A stretch of 45,642 bases of DNA from Flavobacteriaceae bacterium. Lineage in GTDB: Bacteria > Bacteroidota > Bacteroidia > Flavobacteriales > Flavobacteriaceae. The DNA is taken from assembly GCA_013215095.1 (NCBI GenBank), contig JABSPM010000065.1, positions 1 to 45,642 on the forward strand. The letters run 5' to 3'. The notes below the pieces were generated by a model. It was not told the DNA's origin. It did no database searches and worked only from the letters and a program-made list of their open reading frames with translations. Of this stretch, positions 15,790 to 23,495 are shown one piece after another; the stretch's first letter is position 1, and each line of letters opens with the position of its first letter. Both the position numbers and the translations under genes were made by a program.

Positions 15790-16857
15790 ATGCATAAACA
15801 CAAAACACTCATTATTGCACTCAGCATTGTACCCCAGTACTTATTTGTTAAACTTATTGCTAAGTTTCCAAATATTGTAGAAAATTACTACAGTAATGGA
15901 ATTTATGTGTATATTTCGAAAGCAACCCGTTTTACATTTGGATGGCTCCCTTTTTCTTTTGGAGATCTCCTCTATGCTTGCGCCAGTATATATATTGTTA
16001 GATGGACTATTCTTAACCGAAAACGAATTATAAAAGACCCCAGAAACTGGATACTAGATGTATTTTCTGCCTTCGCTTTAGCTTATGGCGCTTTTCATGT
16101 ATTCTGGGGCTTTAACTATTACCGCCTGCCTATACATGAGCGTTTAGACCTCAATGACACATACACTACCGAGACATTAATTGAAGTCACACAAAAACTC
16201 ATTAAGAAATCTAATGCTATACACGATCAAATTAGCGTTTCAGATACTTTAAAAATAACAATGCCATATACCAAACCTGAACTTATTAAAAATACAGCAG
16301 CAAGTTATACTGCATTGGCTAAGATATACCCGCAGTTTCAGCACACACCAAGAAGTGTAAAAACATCGCTTTACAGCTTAGCTCTAACCTATATGGGATT
16401 CAGTGGATACATAAACCCTTTTACCAACGAAGCTCATATTGACAACTTGATACCACCGCACAAATACCCAACAACTGTAGCCCATGAAGAAGCGCATCAA
16501 ATAGGTTATGCTGCCGAAAATGAAACTAATTTTATAGGATGCCTTGCTACCATTCACAATCCAGACATCTATTACCAATATTCTGGCTATATTTTTGCCT
16601 TGCGTCATTGTCTCAATGAAGTTTATCGTAGAGATAAATTGGTTTTTAAAGAACTAAAATCTAATATACACAAAGGTATTTTAGCTAATTATCAAGAATC
16701 TTACGACTTTTGGAACGCATATCAAAACCCATTAGAACACCTATTTAAAAAGCTCTATGGTAATTTCTTAAAAGCAAATAATCAAGACAAAGGCATGGCA
16801 AGCTATAGTTATGTCGTGGCGCTATTGGTAAATTATTTTCAAGAAAAGGCATTCTAA
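15790..16857 (+). CDS. DUF3810 membrane protein with HExxH metallopeptidase motif
   Basis: A 355-residue protein. Three hydrophobic segments fall in the first ~120 residues (LIIALSIVPQYLFVKLIA, FSFGDLLYACASIYIV, FSAFALAYGAFHVFWGF), then a soluble domain. Residues 232-236 are HEEAH in TTVAHEEAHQIGYAAENETN, the zinc-metallopeptidase signature HExxH, with a possible third ligand in the E-N-E-T-N segment just after. It is probably a membrane-bound metalloprotease of unknown target. The ATG lies only 5 nt after an exact TATTTTTG -7 box (15778-15785), so the transcript would be nearly leaderless. It precedes the amidohydrolase pair, with an independent promoter-like site between. Confidence 0.82.
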   Translation: MHKHKTLIIALSIVPQYLFVKLIAKFPNIVENYYSNGIYVYISKATRFTFGWLPFSFGDLLYACASIYIVRWTILNRKRIIKDPRNWILDVFSAFALAYGAFHVFWGFNYYRLPIHERLDLNDTYTTETLIEVTQKLIKKSNAIHDQISVSDTLKITMPYTKPELIKNTAASYTALAKIYPQFQHTPRSVKTSLYSLALTYMGFSGYINPFTNEAHIDNLIPPHKYPTTVAHEEAHQIGYAAENETNFIGCLATIHNPDIYYQYSGYIFALRHCLNEVYRRDKLVFKELKSNIHKGILANYQESYDFWNAYQNPLEHLFKKLYGNFLKANNQDKGMASYSYVVALLVNYFQEKAF

Positions 16858-16891
16858 TAAAATGTTATGTTAAAAAAATATTAAGATGCGA

Positions 16892-16918
16892 TTGCAGTAT
16901 TAAAAACACCTATATTCG
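16892..16918 (+). promoter_or_regulatory. Candidate promoter of the amidohydrolase pair
   Basis: TTG at 16892-16894 is followed after 16 nt by TATATTCG at 16911-16918, which matches TAnnTTTG at five of its six fixed positions. The same TATATTCG element occurs upstream of nrnA (11415-11422). The ATG at 16948 would have a leader of about 25 nt. Confidence 0.35.
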
Positions 16919-16947
16919 AAACCTTACTAATTTTACCAATCAATAAC

Positions 16948-19929
16948 ATGATTAAAAAATCACTTTTTCTTATCCTTGTGCTTTGCAGTAGTATTTTATC
17001 TGCTCAAGAACACTTTCCAAAAAATGATGGTGTAAAAAGCAGAAACACCAATCTTACTGCGTTTACTAATGCTCAGATTTATGTAGCACCATCACAATCC
17101 ATTTCCAAAGGTACTTTACTTATTCAAAATGGTAAAGTCGTAGCGTCTGGAACGTCTATACCTATCCCTCCAGATGCCGTCATTATTGACCTCAAAGGCA
17201 AACACATTTATCCATCTATCATTGATGTCTATTCCGCATTCGGAGTTGAAAAACCTAAACCTAGCAACCATAGCCGAACGCCTAAATATAATCCCAGTAG
17301 AGAAGGATTTTACTGGAATGACCACATCAGACCAGAACAAAATGCTATTGACTATTTCAAATTTGATGACATATCCGCTAAAACGCTACGTAAAGCAGGT
17401 TTTGGTGTAGTAAACACTCATCTACAAGATGGCATTATTAGAGGAACAGGAGCACTTATTGCCTTAACAGATAAAGGCGGTGATTCTGAACGTATTTTAA
17501 ATCCGCGTTCTGGCCAATATTCATCATTAAATAAAAGTGTAAAATCGCATCAAGCATATCCAAGTTCTATATTAGGAAGCCTTGCCTTACTAAGACAAGT
17601 AGACTATGATGCAGACTGGTATGCCAAAAGTGAACTCAAAACTACCGATCGAGCTTTAGAAGCTTATAATGCCAATAAAAATTTAGTGCAATTTATAGCA
17701 GCAGGAAGTCGCCTCAATAACATAAGAGTGAATAAAGTGGGTAAAGATGTTGGTATTGAATATGTCATTTTAGGTGGTGGAGATGAATTTGAGCGCATCA
17801 CGGATATCAAAAAAACTAATGCGACCTATATTATTCCTGTAAATTTCCCTAAACCCTATGATGTAGAACATCCCTTTTTAGCAGAAACCTTAGAACTTTC
17901 CCAATTAAGAGAATGGAACCAAAAACCAGCCAATCCAAGAATTATGGCTGAAAACAATATAACTTTTGCATTCACCTCTAATGGCTTGAAATCGCCAGAG
18001 ATGTTAACGAAAAATATTAGAAAAGCTATCGAGTATGGTTTAGATAAAAATCAAGCCTATGAGGCGCTAACTCTAATTCCTGCAAAAATATTAAAACAAT
18101 ATCATACTATTGGCTCTCTGAAAAATGGTGCCTTTGCAAATTTCTTAATTACATCTGGACATCCTTTTGACAAGGAAACTACAATTTATGAAAATTGGAT
18201 AAAAGGAAACAAGCACATTTTAGAATCGATGACTATAAAAGACATCAGAGGAGCATATAGCTTTACTATTGATGAAGTAACTTATGACTTAAATATCAAA
18301 GGTGAAATTGCACAACCAAAGGCAATTCTAAAAAGTGATGATAACAAATTAGACGCTAAACTTTATTACAAAGACAAATGGTTAAGCTTAACATTTACTG
18401 CTAACGACACTACCAAACAAAACTATATCCGCTTTGTATCTAGAGTAGATTCAAATCAAAACCTCACAGGGAAAATAATTCACTCTAACGGCAGCGAAAC
18501 AGCAATTACTATTACAAAGAAGATTGACAATCCAAATACTAAAAATCAAAATACTGCAAATGACAATGCAAGAGCTTCAGTGAAAACAATTCAAGCTATA
18601 ACATACCCTAATAGCGCTTATGGTTTTAGTCAAATGCCGCAGCAAGAAACTTTACTATTCAAAAATGCAACTGTTTGGACCAACGAATCTGATGGTATCC
18701 TAGCCAACACTGATGTTCTTATTAAAAATGGCAAAATTTCAAAAATAGGAAAACAACTCAGTGACCATAATGCTAAGGTCATTGATGCTACAGGAAAACA
18801 TCTTACTGCAGGTATTATTGATGAACATTCTCATATCGCGACTTCGAGTGTTAATGAAGGTGGACAAAACTCTTCAGCTGAAGTGTCTATTGAAGACGTC
18901 ATTAACCCAGAAGATATTAACATCTATAGAAACCTAGCTGGAGGTGTAACCTCTATTCAAATATTACATGGCTCGGCAAATCCAATTGGTGGGCGCTCTG
19001 CAGTTATTAAACTAAAATGGGGTGCATCTGCTGAGGATTTGATTTATGACAATTCGCCAAAATTTATCAAGTTTGCCTTAGGTGAAAACGTAAAACAATC
19101 TAACCGACAAAGTTATAATCGTTTTCCACAAACACGCATGGGGGTTGAACAACTTTATATAGATTACTTTACAAGAGCAAAAGAATATGAAACTCGAAAA
19201 AAAAGCGGCCTTCCCTATCGTAAAGATACCGAAATGGAAGTATTAGTAGAGGTTCTTAACGGCGAAAGGTTTATTAGTTGTCACTCTTATGTCCAAAGCG
19301 AGATTAACATGCTAATGAAAGTCGCAGATCAATTTGACTTTTCGGTTAACACATTTACTCATATTCTTGAAGGCTATAAAGTGGCCGACAAAATGAAAGC
19401 ACATGGTGCCGGAGGCTCTACCTTTAGTGATTGGTGGGCTTATAAATACGAAGTTAATGATGCAATTCCTTATAATGCTGCTATTATGCATAATGCAGGT
19501 GTAACCGTGGCTATTAATAGTGATGATGCAGAAATGTCTCGCCGTTTGAACCAAGAAGCAGCTAAAGCCATAAAATACGGTGGTGTGAGTGAAGCAGATG
19601 CTTGGAAGTTTATTACCTTAAATCCTGCCAAGCTATTGCATGTAGACCATCGCGTTGGTAGCATAAAGGTAGGTAAAGATGCAGATATTGTATTATGGAA
19701 TGGCCATCCAATGTCTATCTATACCAAAGCCGAAAAAACAATTATTGAAGGCGTTACATATTTTGATATTGAACGAGACCAACAGATGCGCTCTGCCATC
19801 AAAAAAGAAAAGAATACACTGATAGGTATGATGCTTCAAGCCAAAAACAAAGGCCAAAAAACACAACCTATTATCAAGCAAAAAAAACACCATATGCATT
19901 GTGACACAATGGATGATAAAAATCACTAA
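16948..19929 (+). CDS. Exported double amidohydrolase-fold protein (degenerate N-half, active-looking C-half)
   Basis: A 993-residue protein with signal peptide KKSLFLILVLCSSILSAQ. Two amidohydrolase-type halves are visible. The N-terminal half (~35-430) has the beta-sandwich start NAQIYVAPSQSISKGTLLI and the entry strand KHIYPSIIDVYSAFG, where the metal-binding HxH is missing (VYSAF instead). The C-terminal half (~570-980) keeps the ligands: IIDEHSH (His627, His629), CHSY (His779), FTHILEGYK (His805) and INSDDAEMS (Asp859). So only the second half should bind metal and catalyse hydrolysis, perhaps of a cyclic amide or dipeptide. It should be periplasmic. The homologous second gene starts 5 nt after its stop. 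Confidence 0.88.
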   Translation: MIKKSLFLILVLCSSILSAQEHFPKNDGVKSRNTNLTAFTNAQIYVAPSQSISKGTLLIQNGKVVASGTSIPIPPDAVIIDLKGKHIYPSIIDVYSAFGVEKPKPSNHSRTPKYNPSREGFYWNDHIRPEQNAIDYFKFDDISAKTLRKAGFGVVNTHLQDGIIRGTGALIALTDKGGDSERILNPRSGQYSSLNKSVKSHQAYPSSILGSLALLRQVDYDADWYAKSELKTTDRALEAYNANKNLVQFIAAGSRLNNIRVNKVGKDVGIEYVILGGGDEFERITDIKKTNATYIIPVNFPKPYDVEHPFLAETLELSQLREWNQKPANPRIMAENNITFAFTSNGLKSPEMLTKNIRKAIEYGLDKNQAYEALTLIPAKILKQYHTIGSLKNGAFANFLITSGHPFDKETTIYENWIKGNKHILESMTIKDIRGAYSFTIDEVTYDLNIKGEIAQPKAILKSDDNKLDAKLYYKDKWLSLTFTANDTTKQNYIRFVSRVDSNQNLTGKIIHSNGSETAITITKKIDNPNTKNQNTANDNARASVKTIQAITYPNSAYGFSQMPQQETLLFKNATVWTNESDGILANTDVLIKNGKISKIGKQLSDHNAKVIDATGKHLTAGIIDEHSHIATSSVNEGGQNSSAEVSIEDVINPEDINIYRNLAGGVTSIQILHGSANPIGGRSAVIKLKWGASAEDLIYDNSPKFIKFALGENVKQSNRQSYNRFPQTRMGVEQLYIDYFTRAKEYETRKKSGLPYRKDTEMEVLVEVLNGERFISCHSYVQSEINMLMKVADQFDFSVNTFTHILEGYKVADKMKAHGAGGSTFSDWWAYKYEVNDAIPYNAAIMHNAGVTVAINSDDAEMSRRLNQEAAKAIKYGGVSEADAWKFITLNPAKLLHVDHRVGSIKVGKDADIVLWNGHPMSIYTKAEKTIIEGVTYFDIERDQQMRSAIKKEKNTLIGMMLQAKNKGQKTQPIIKQKKHHMHCDTMDDKNH

Positions 19930-19934
19930 TCCTT

Positions 19935-21233
19935 ATGAAAATATTAAACTATTTATTCCTACAATTATGTTGTCTGTCTATAGGATTTGCACAACAAACA
20001 CCAGCACCACAACAAAAAGAAGCCTTTACCATTGTTGGTGCCACAGCTCATATTGGAGATGGAACCGTTATAAAAAACAGTGCGATTATAGTCGACCAAG
20101 GAAAAATTGTTGCCTGTGTAGATGCTACAACCACAAAAATTCCATATCGTGGACAAATTATTAATGCCGAAAAAAAACATGTATATCCAGGATTTATAGC
20201 ACCCAACTCAACACTTGGCCTGCAAGAAATCGATGCAGTTAGAGCTACAGACGATACGAGAGAGTTGGGAGAAATGCTACCACATATAAGAAGCTTAATT
20301 GCCTATAATTCTGAATCTAAAATTGTAGAAAGTATGCGACCAAATGGTGTGTTGATTGGGCAAATTACACCACGTGGCGGCACCATTTCTGGTACATCAT
20401 CAATTGTACAATTTGATGCATGGAATTGGGAAGATGCTGCTATCAAAATAGACGAAGGCATTCATATGAATTGGCCAAGGATTTTTAAGCGCGGACGCTG
20501 GTGGATGGGAGAAGATAGTGACTTAAAACCCAATAAAAATTACGCTGAAGAAGTCGATAAAATACAAAAATTTGTTTCTGAAAGTAAAGCGTATTTAGAA
20601 GGCAATAAGACGATAATAAATTTACCCTATGAAGCTATGAAAGGTCTATATGATGGTTCTCAAACCTTATATATTCATGCCAATAGTGAGAAAAGCATTA
20701 TGGACGCCGTTATGTTTACACAAAAAAACAACATTTCTCGACGCGTGATTGTTGGAGGATATGAAGCTTATAAAGTCGCAGACCTATTAAAGGCTAATCA
20801 TATCGGTGTTTTGGCACAACGCGTACACAAAACACCAGAACTTGACGACGATCACTATGATTACCCTTATAAATTAGCCAAAATACTTGTAGATAAAGGC
20901 GTTTTGGTTGGTTTAGAAACCAGCGGTCAAATGGAGCGCATGAATTCACGTAACTTACCATTTTATGCAGGAACTGTTGCTGCACATGGATTAGACAAAG
21001 AAGAAGCCTTAAAGCTAATCACATCCAATACAGCTAAGCTTTTAGGCATTGACAAACAATTAGGAACTTTAGAAGCTGGCAAAGCTGCTACATTATTTAT
21101 TTCTGAAGGTGATGCTCTAGATATGCGCACAAATATTATATCTCGTGCATTTATTAATGGAAGGAACATTAGTTTAGAAACGCACCAAACCAAACTTTGG
21201 AAACGTTATGAACAAAAATATAATAAAAATTAG
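19935..21233 (+). CDS. Exported amidohydrolase-fold protein lacking metal ligands
   Basis: A 432-residue protein with signal peptide LFLQLCCLSIGFAQ. It shows the amidohydrolase outline: TIVGATAHIGDGTVIKNSAI, KHVYPGFIAPNSTLGLQEID, LYIHANSEKSIMDAV, and a C-terminal NTAKLLGIDKQLGTLEAGK strand. The HxH expected after PGFI is replaced by APNST, the FTHxxEGYK His region reads VGGYEAYK, and the late catalytic Asp (INSDD in the neighbour) is replaced by LETSGQME. With none of the ligands kept, it is probably not a metal hydrolase and may instead partner or regulate the 993-residue protein 5 nt upstream. The operon ends at a terminator 10 nt after its stop. Confidence 0.85.
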   Translation: MKILNYLFLQLCCLSIGFAQQTPAPQQKEAFTIVGATAHIGDGTVIKNSAIIVDQGKIVACVDATTTKIPYRGQIINAEKKHVYPGFIAPNSTLGLQEIDAVRATDDTRELGEMLPHIRSLIAYNSESKIVESMRPNGVLIGQITPRGGTISGTSSIVQFDAWNWEDAAIKIDEGIHMNWPRIFKRGRWWMGEDSDLKPNKNYAEEVDKIQKFVSESKAYLEGNKTIINLPYEAMKGLYDGSQTLYIHANSEKSIMDAVMFTQKNNISRRVIVGGYEAYKVADLLKANHIGVLAQRVHKTPELDDDHYDYPYKLAKILVDKGVLVGLETSGQMERMNSRNLPFYAGTVAAHGLDKEEALKLITSNTAKLLGIDKQLGTLEAGKAATLFISEGDALDMRTNIISRAFINGRNISLETHQTKLWKRYEQKYNKN

Positions 21234-21240
21234 ACCTAAA

Positions 21241-21272
21241 AAAAACGCGCCAATAGGCGTGTTTTTTTTTTA
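21241..21272 (+). terminator. Rho-independent terminator after the amidohydrolase operon
   Basis: An 8-bp stem with one G-U pair (AACGCGCC / GGCGTGTT, loop AATA) is followed by a run of ten to eleven T residues. It starts about 10 nt after the upstream stop codon and faces rightward. Confidence 0.8.
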
Positions 21273-21326
21273 AGCTTTCAACAATCATATTAGTCTTAAA
21301 TTACATTAATTATTATTTTTGTTCCG

Positions 21327-22121
21327 ATGATAAAAAAAATTAGCAGTTTACAAAATCCTTTGATTAAACAATGGGTCACAATTAAGGAGAAGTCACGAGC
21401 AAGAAAGCGTTTGGGTATTTTTATGGTCGAAGGAATTAGAGAAACATCCTTAGCTCTAAAAGGTGGTTGTGCCATTGAAACTCTAATTTTCAATCCAGAT
21501 TTAGTTTCAGTTTCTGAAGTTGAAGACTTAAAACAAGAAAACACACAATTGATTGAGGTCTCAAAAGAAATATACCATCGCTTGGCGTATAGAGCAACTA
21601 CAGAAGGCATACTTGCTATTGCTAAATCTAAAAACAACACTTTAGAGTCTTTAAAATTCAATACCAAAACCCCATTAATTCTTATTGCAGAAGCCCCTGA
21701 AAAACCTGGGAATATTGGTGCACTTTTGCGCACTGCAGATGCCGCCAATATTGATGCAGTAATCATTGCTAATCCCAAAACAGACTTATATAACCCAAAC
21801 ATCATTCGTTCTAGTATTGGTTGCTTGTTTACTAATCAAGTCGCCACAGGAACTACAACTGAAATTATTGAATTTTTAAACACTAACAACATCAACATCT
21901 ATTGTGCCGCATTGCAAGCCTCATCACCGTATTATTTGCAGGATTTCTCTCAAGCTACAGCCATAATTGTTGGCAGCGAAGCAACAGGATTAACTAAGGA
22001 ATGGCTTAGGCATTCTACAAAAAATATTATCATTCCTATGCAAGGCGCTATTGACTCTATGAATGTTTCTGTAGCTGCAGGAATTTTGATTTTTGAAGCA
22101 AAACGACAACGTGGTTTTTAA
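21327..22121 (+). CDS. TrmH/SpoU-family RNA 2'-O-methyltransferase
   Basis: A 264-residue SpoU (SPOUT) methyltransferase. The N-terminal substrate domain (KKISSLQNPLIKQWVTIKEK, then VEGIRETSLAL) recalls RlmB/TsnR-type enzymes. The C-terminal trefoil-knot domain carries motif 1 (EAPEKPGNIGALLRTADAAN), motif 2 (AIIVGSEATGLTKEW) and motif 3 (IPMQGAIDSMNVSVAAGIL). It should transfer a methyl group from AdoMet to a ribose 2'-OH in rRNA or tRNA; the exact site cannot be told. An exact TATTTTTG -7 box at 21314-21321 ends 5 nt before the ATG, so the mRNA would be nearly leaderless. The M48 protease gene starts 9 nt downstream. Confidence 0.9.
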   Translation: MIKKISSLQNPLIKQWVTIKEKSRARKRLGIFMVEGIRETSLALKGGCAIETLIFNPDLVSVSEVEDLKQENTQLIEVSKEIYHRLAYRATTEGILAIAKSKNNTLESLKFNTKTPLILIAEAPEKPGNIGALLRTADAANIDAVIIANPKTDLYNPNIIRSSIGCLFTNQVATGTTTEIIEFLNTNNINIYCAALQASSPYYLQDFSQATAIIVGSEATGLTKEWLRHSTKNIIIPMQGAIDSMNVSVAAGILIFEAKRQRGF

Positions 22122-22130
22122 CACTTTACT

Positions 22131-23363
22131 ATGACAGCAAATACAGTCTTTTACATTATTATAGCCATTTTGGTTGTTAATTTTATTATTGACAAAATTT
22201 TAGACCAACTCAACGCTCAACGTTTTAAAGATGCGCTTCCACCAGAACTTGACGATGTTTATGACCATAACGCGTATTTAAAATCTCAGAATTACAAAGC
22301 AATTAATCAACGCTTCTCTAATATCACTTCAAGTTTTTCTTTCTTGCTTACTCTAGGATTTCTTTGGTTTAACGGCTTTGAGTTTGTAGATCAAATTGCA
22401 AGAAGTTTTAGCGACCACCCCATACTAATTGCCTTAATCTTTTTTGGTATTATTATGCTTGTAAGTGACATGATTTCAATACCTTTTTCGTACTATAAAA
22501 CTTTTGTTATCGAAGAAAAATTTGGTTTTAATAAAACAACAAAAAACACATTTGTACGCGATAAAATTAAAGGTTGGTTAATAATGATTAGTATTGGAGG
22601 CGGCATTTTAGCACTCATTATCTGGGTATATCAAATGACTCAAAGTGAATTTTGGATCTACGCTTGGGGTATTGTTACAGTATTTTCCATTCTGATGAAT
22701 ATGTTCTATTCGCGCTTAATTGTTCCGATGTTTAACAAACAAACCCCCTTAGAAGAAGGTAGCCTAAAAACTAAAATATCAGACTATGCAACCTCCGTAG
22801 GCTTTAGTCTTAGCAAGATTTTTATCATTGATGGCTCTAAGCGAAGTACAAAAGCCAACGCTTATTTTTCTGGTTTTGGCAATGAAAAACGCATCACCTT
22901 ATTTGATACGCTAGTTAATGATTTAGAAGAAGAAGAAATTGTAGCAGTGCTTGCACATGAAGTTGGACATTATAAAAAGAAACACATTATTTTTAATCTC
23001 ATAAGCGCTATTAGCCTTACTGGATTGAGTTTTTACATTTTTTCCTTATTCATTTCTAAACCAGTCTTATCGGAAGCCTTAGGGGTTTCAACACACAGTT
23101 TTCATATTGGGTTGATTGCCTTTGGATTATTATACAGTCCAATAAGCGAGTTTACTGGACTCATAATGAATGTAATGTCACGTAAATTTGAATATCAGGC
23201 CGATGATTATGCCAAAGCTACTTACGCTGCAGAACCGCTTATAAGCGCGTTAAAAAAGTTATCCAAAAACAGTTTAAGCAATTTAACCCCACATGCGGCA
23301 TATGTCTTTATGCACTATTCACACCCTACACTTTTGGAACGCATTAAAAACCTAAGGGCTTGA
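22131..23363 (+). CDS. M48 family membrane metalloprotease (CAAX prenyl protease 1/Ste24-like)
   Basis: A 410-residue polytopic protein. The zinc site is HEVGHYKKKH at 276-285 (His276, Glu277, His280), and the third ligand Glu lies in SRKFEYQADDYA downstream. The N-terminal domain has several helices and the conserved FVIEEKFGFNKTT, and the C-terminal YSHPTLLERIKNL tail is typical of Ste24-like members. In eukaryotes these cut prenylated proteins; bacterial versions such as HtpX relatives handle membrane-protein quality control. Bacteria lack CAAX prenylation, so the latter kind of role is more likely. It is 9 nt after the SpoU gene. Confidence 0.93.
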   Translation: MTANTVFYIIIAILVVNFIIDKILDQLNAQRFKDALPPELDDVYDHNAYLKSQNYKAINQRFSNITSSFSFLLTLGFLWFNGFEFVDQIARSFSDHPILIALIFFGIIMLVSDMISIPFSYYKTFVIEEKFGFNKTTKNTFVRDKIKGWLIMISIGGGILALIIWVYQMTQSEFWIYAWGIVTVFSILMNMFYSRLIVPMFNKQTPLEEGSLKTKISDYATSVGFSLSKIFIIDGSKRSTKANAYFSGFGNEKRITLFDTLVNDLEEEEIVAVLAHEVGHYKKKHIIFNLISAISLTGLSFYIFSLFISKPVLSEALGVSTHSFHIGLIAFGLLYSPISEFTGLIMNVMSRKFEYQADDYAKATYAAEPLISALKKLSKNSLSNLTPHAAYVFMHYSHPTLLERIKNLRA

Positions 23364-23495
23364 TATGAGACTTCGTATAAATTTAACTCCCCTTATATTT
23401 AATGTGAGAAAACACATTTATTTAGATGCAATAAAAACTAAAATTTATTCAAAAAACCTATTGCGCATTAATTTTGTTTAGCTTATTTTTAATTT

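Noticed and set aside
21296-21805. A 169-codon leftward frame opposite the SpoU gene
   Set aside because: It lies wholly over a conserved SPOUT methyltransferase and has no family pattern. The same holds for the rightward 123-codon frame at 38860-39231 inside the oxidoreductase.
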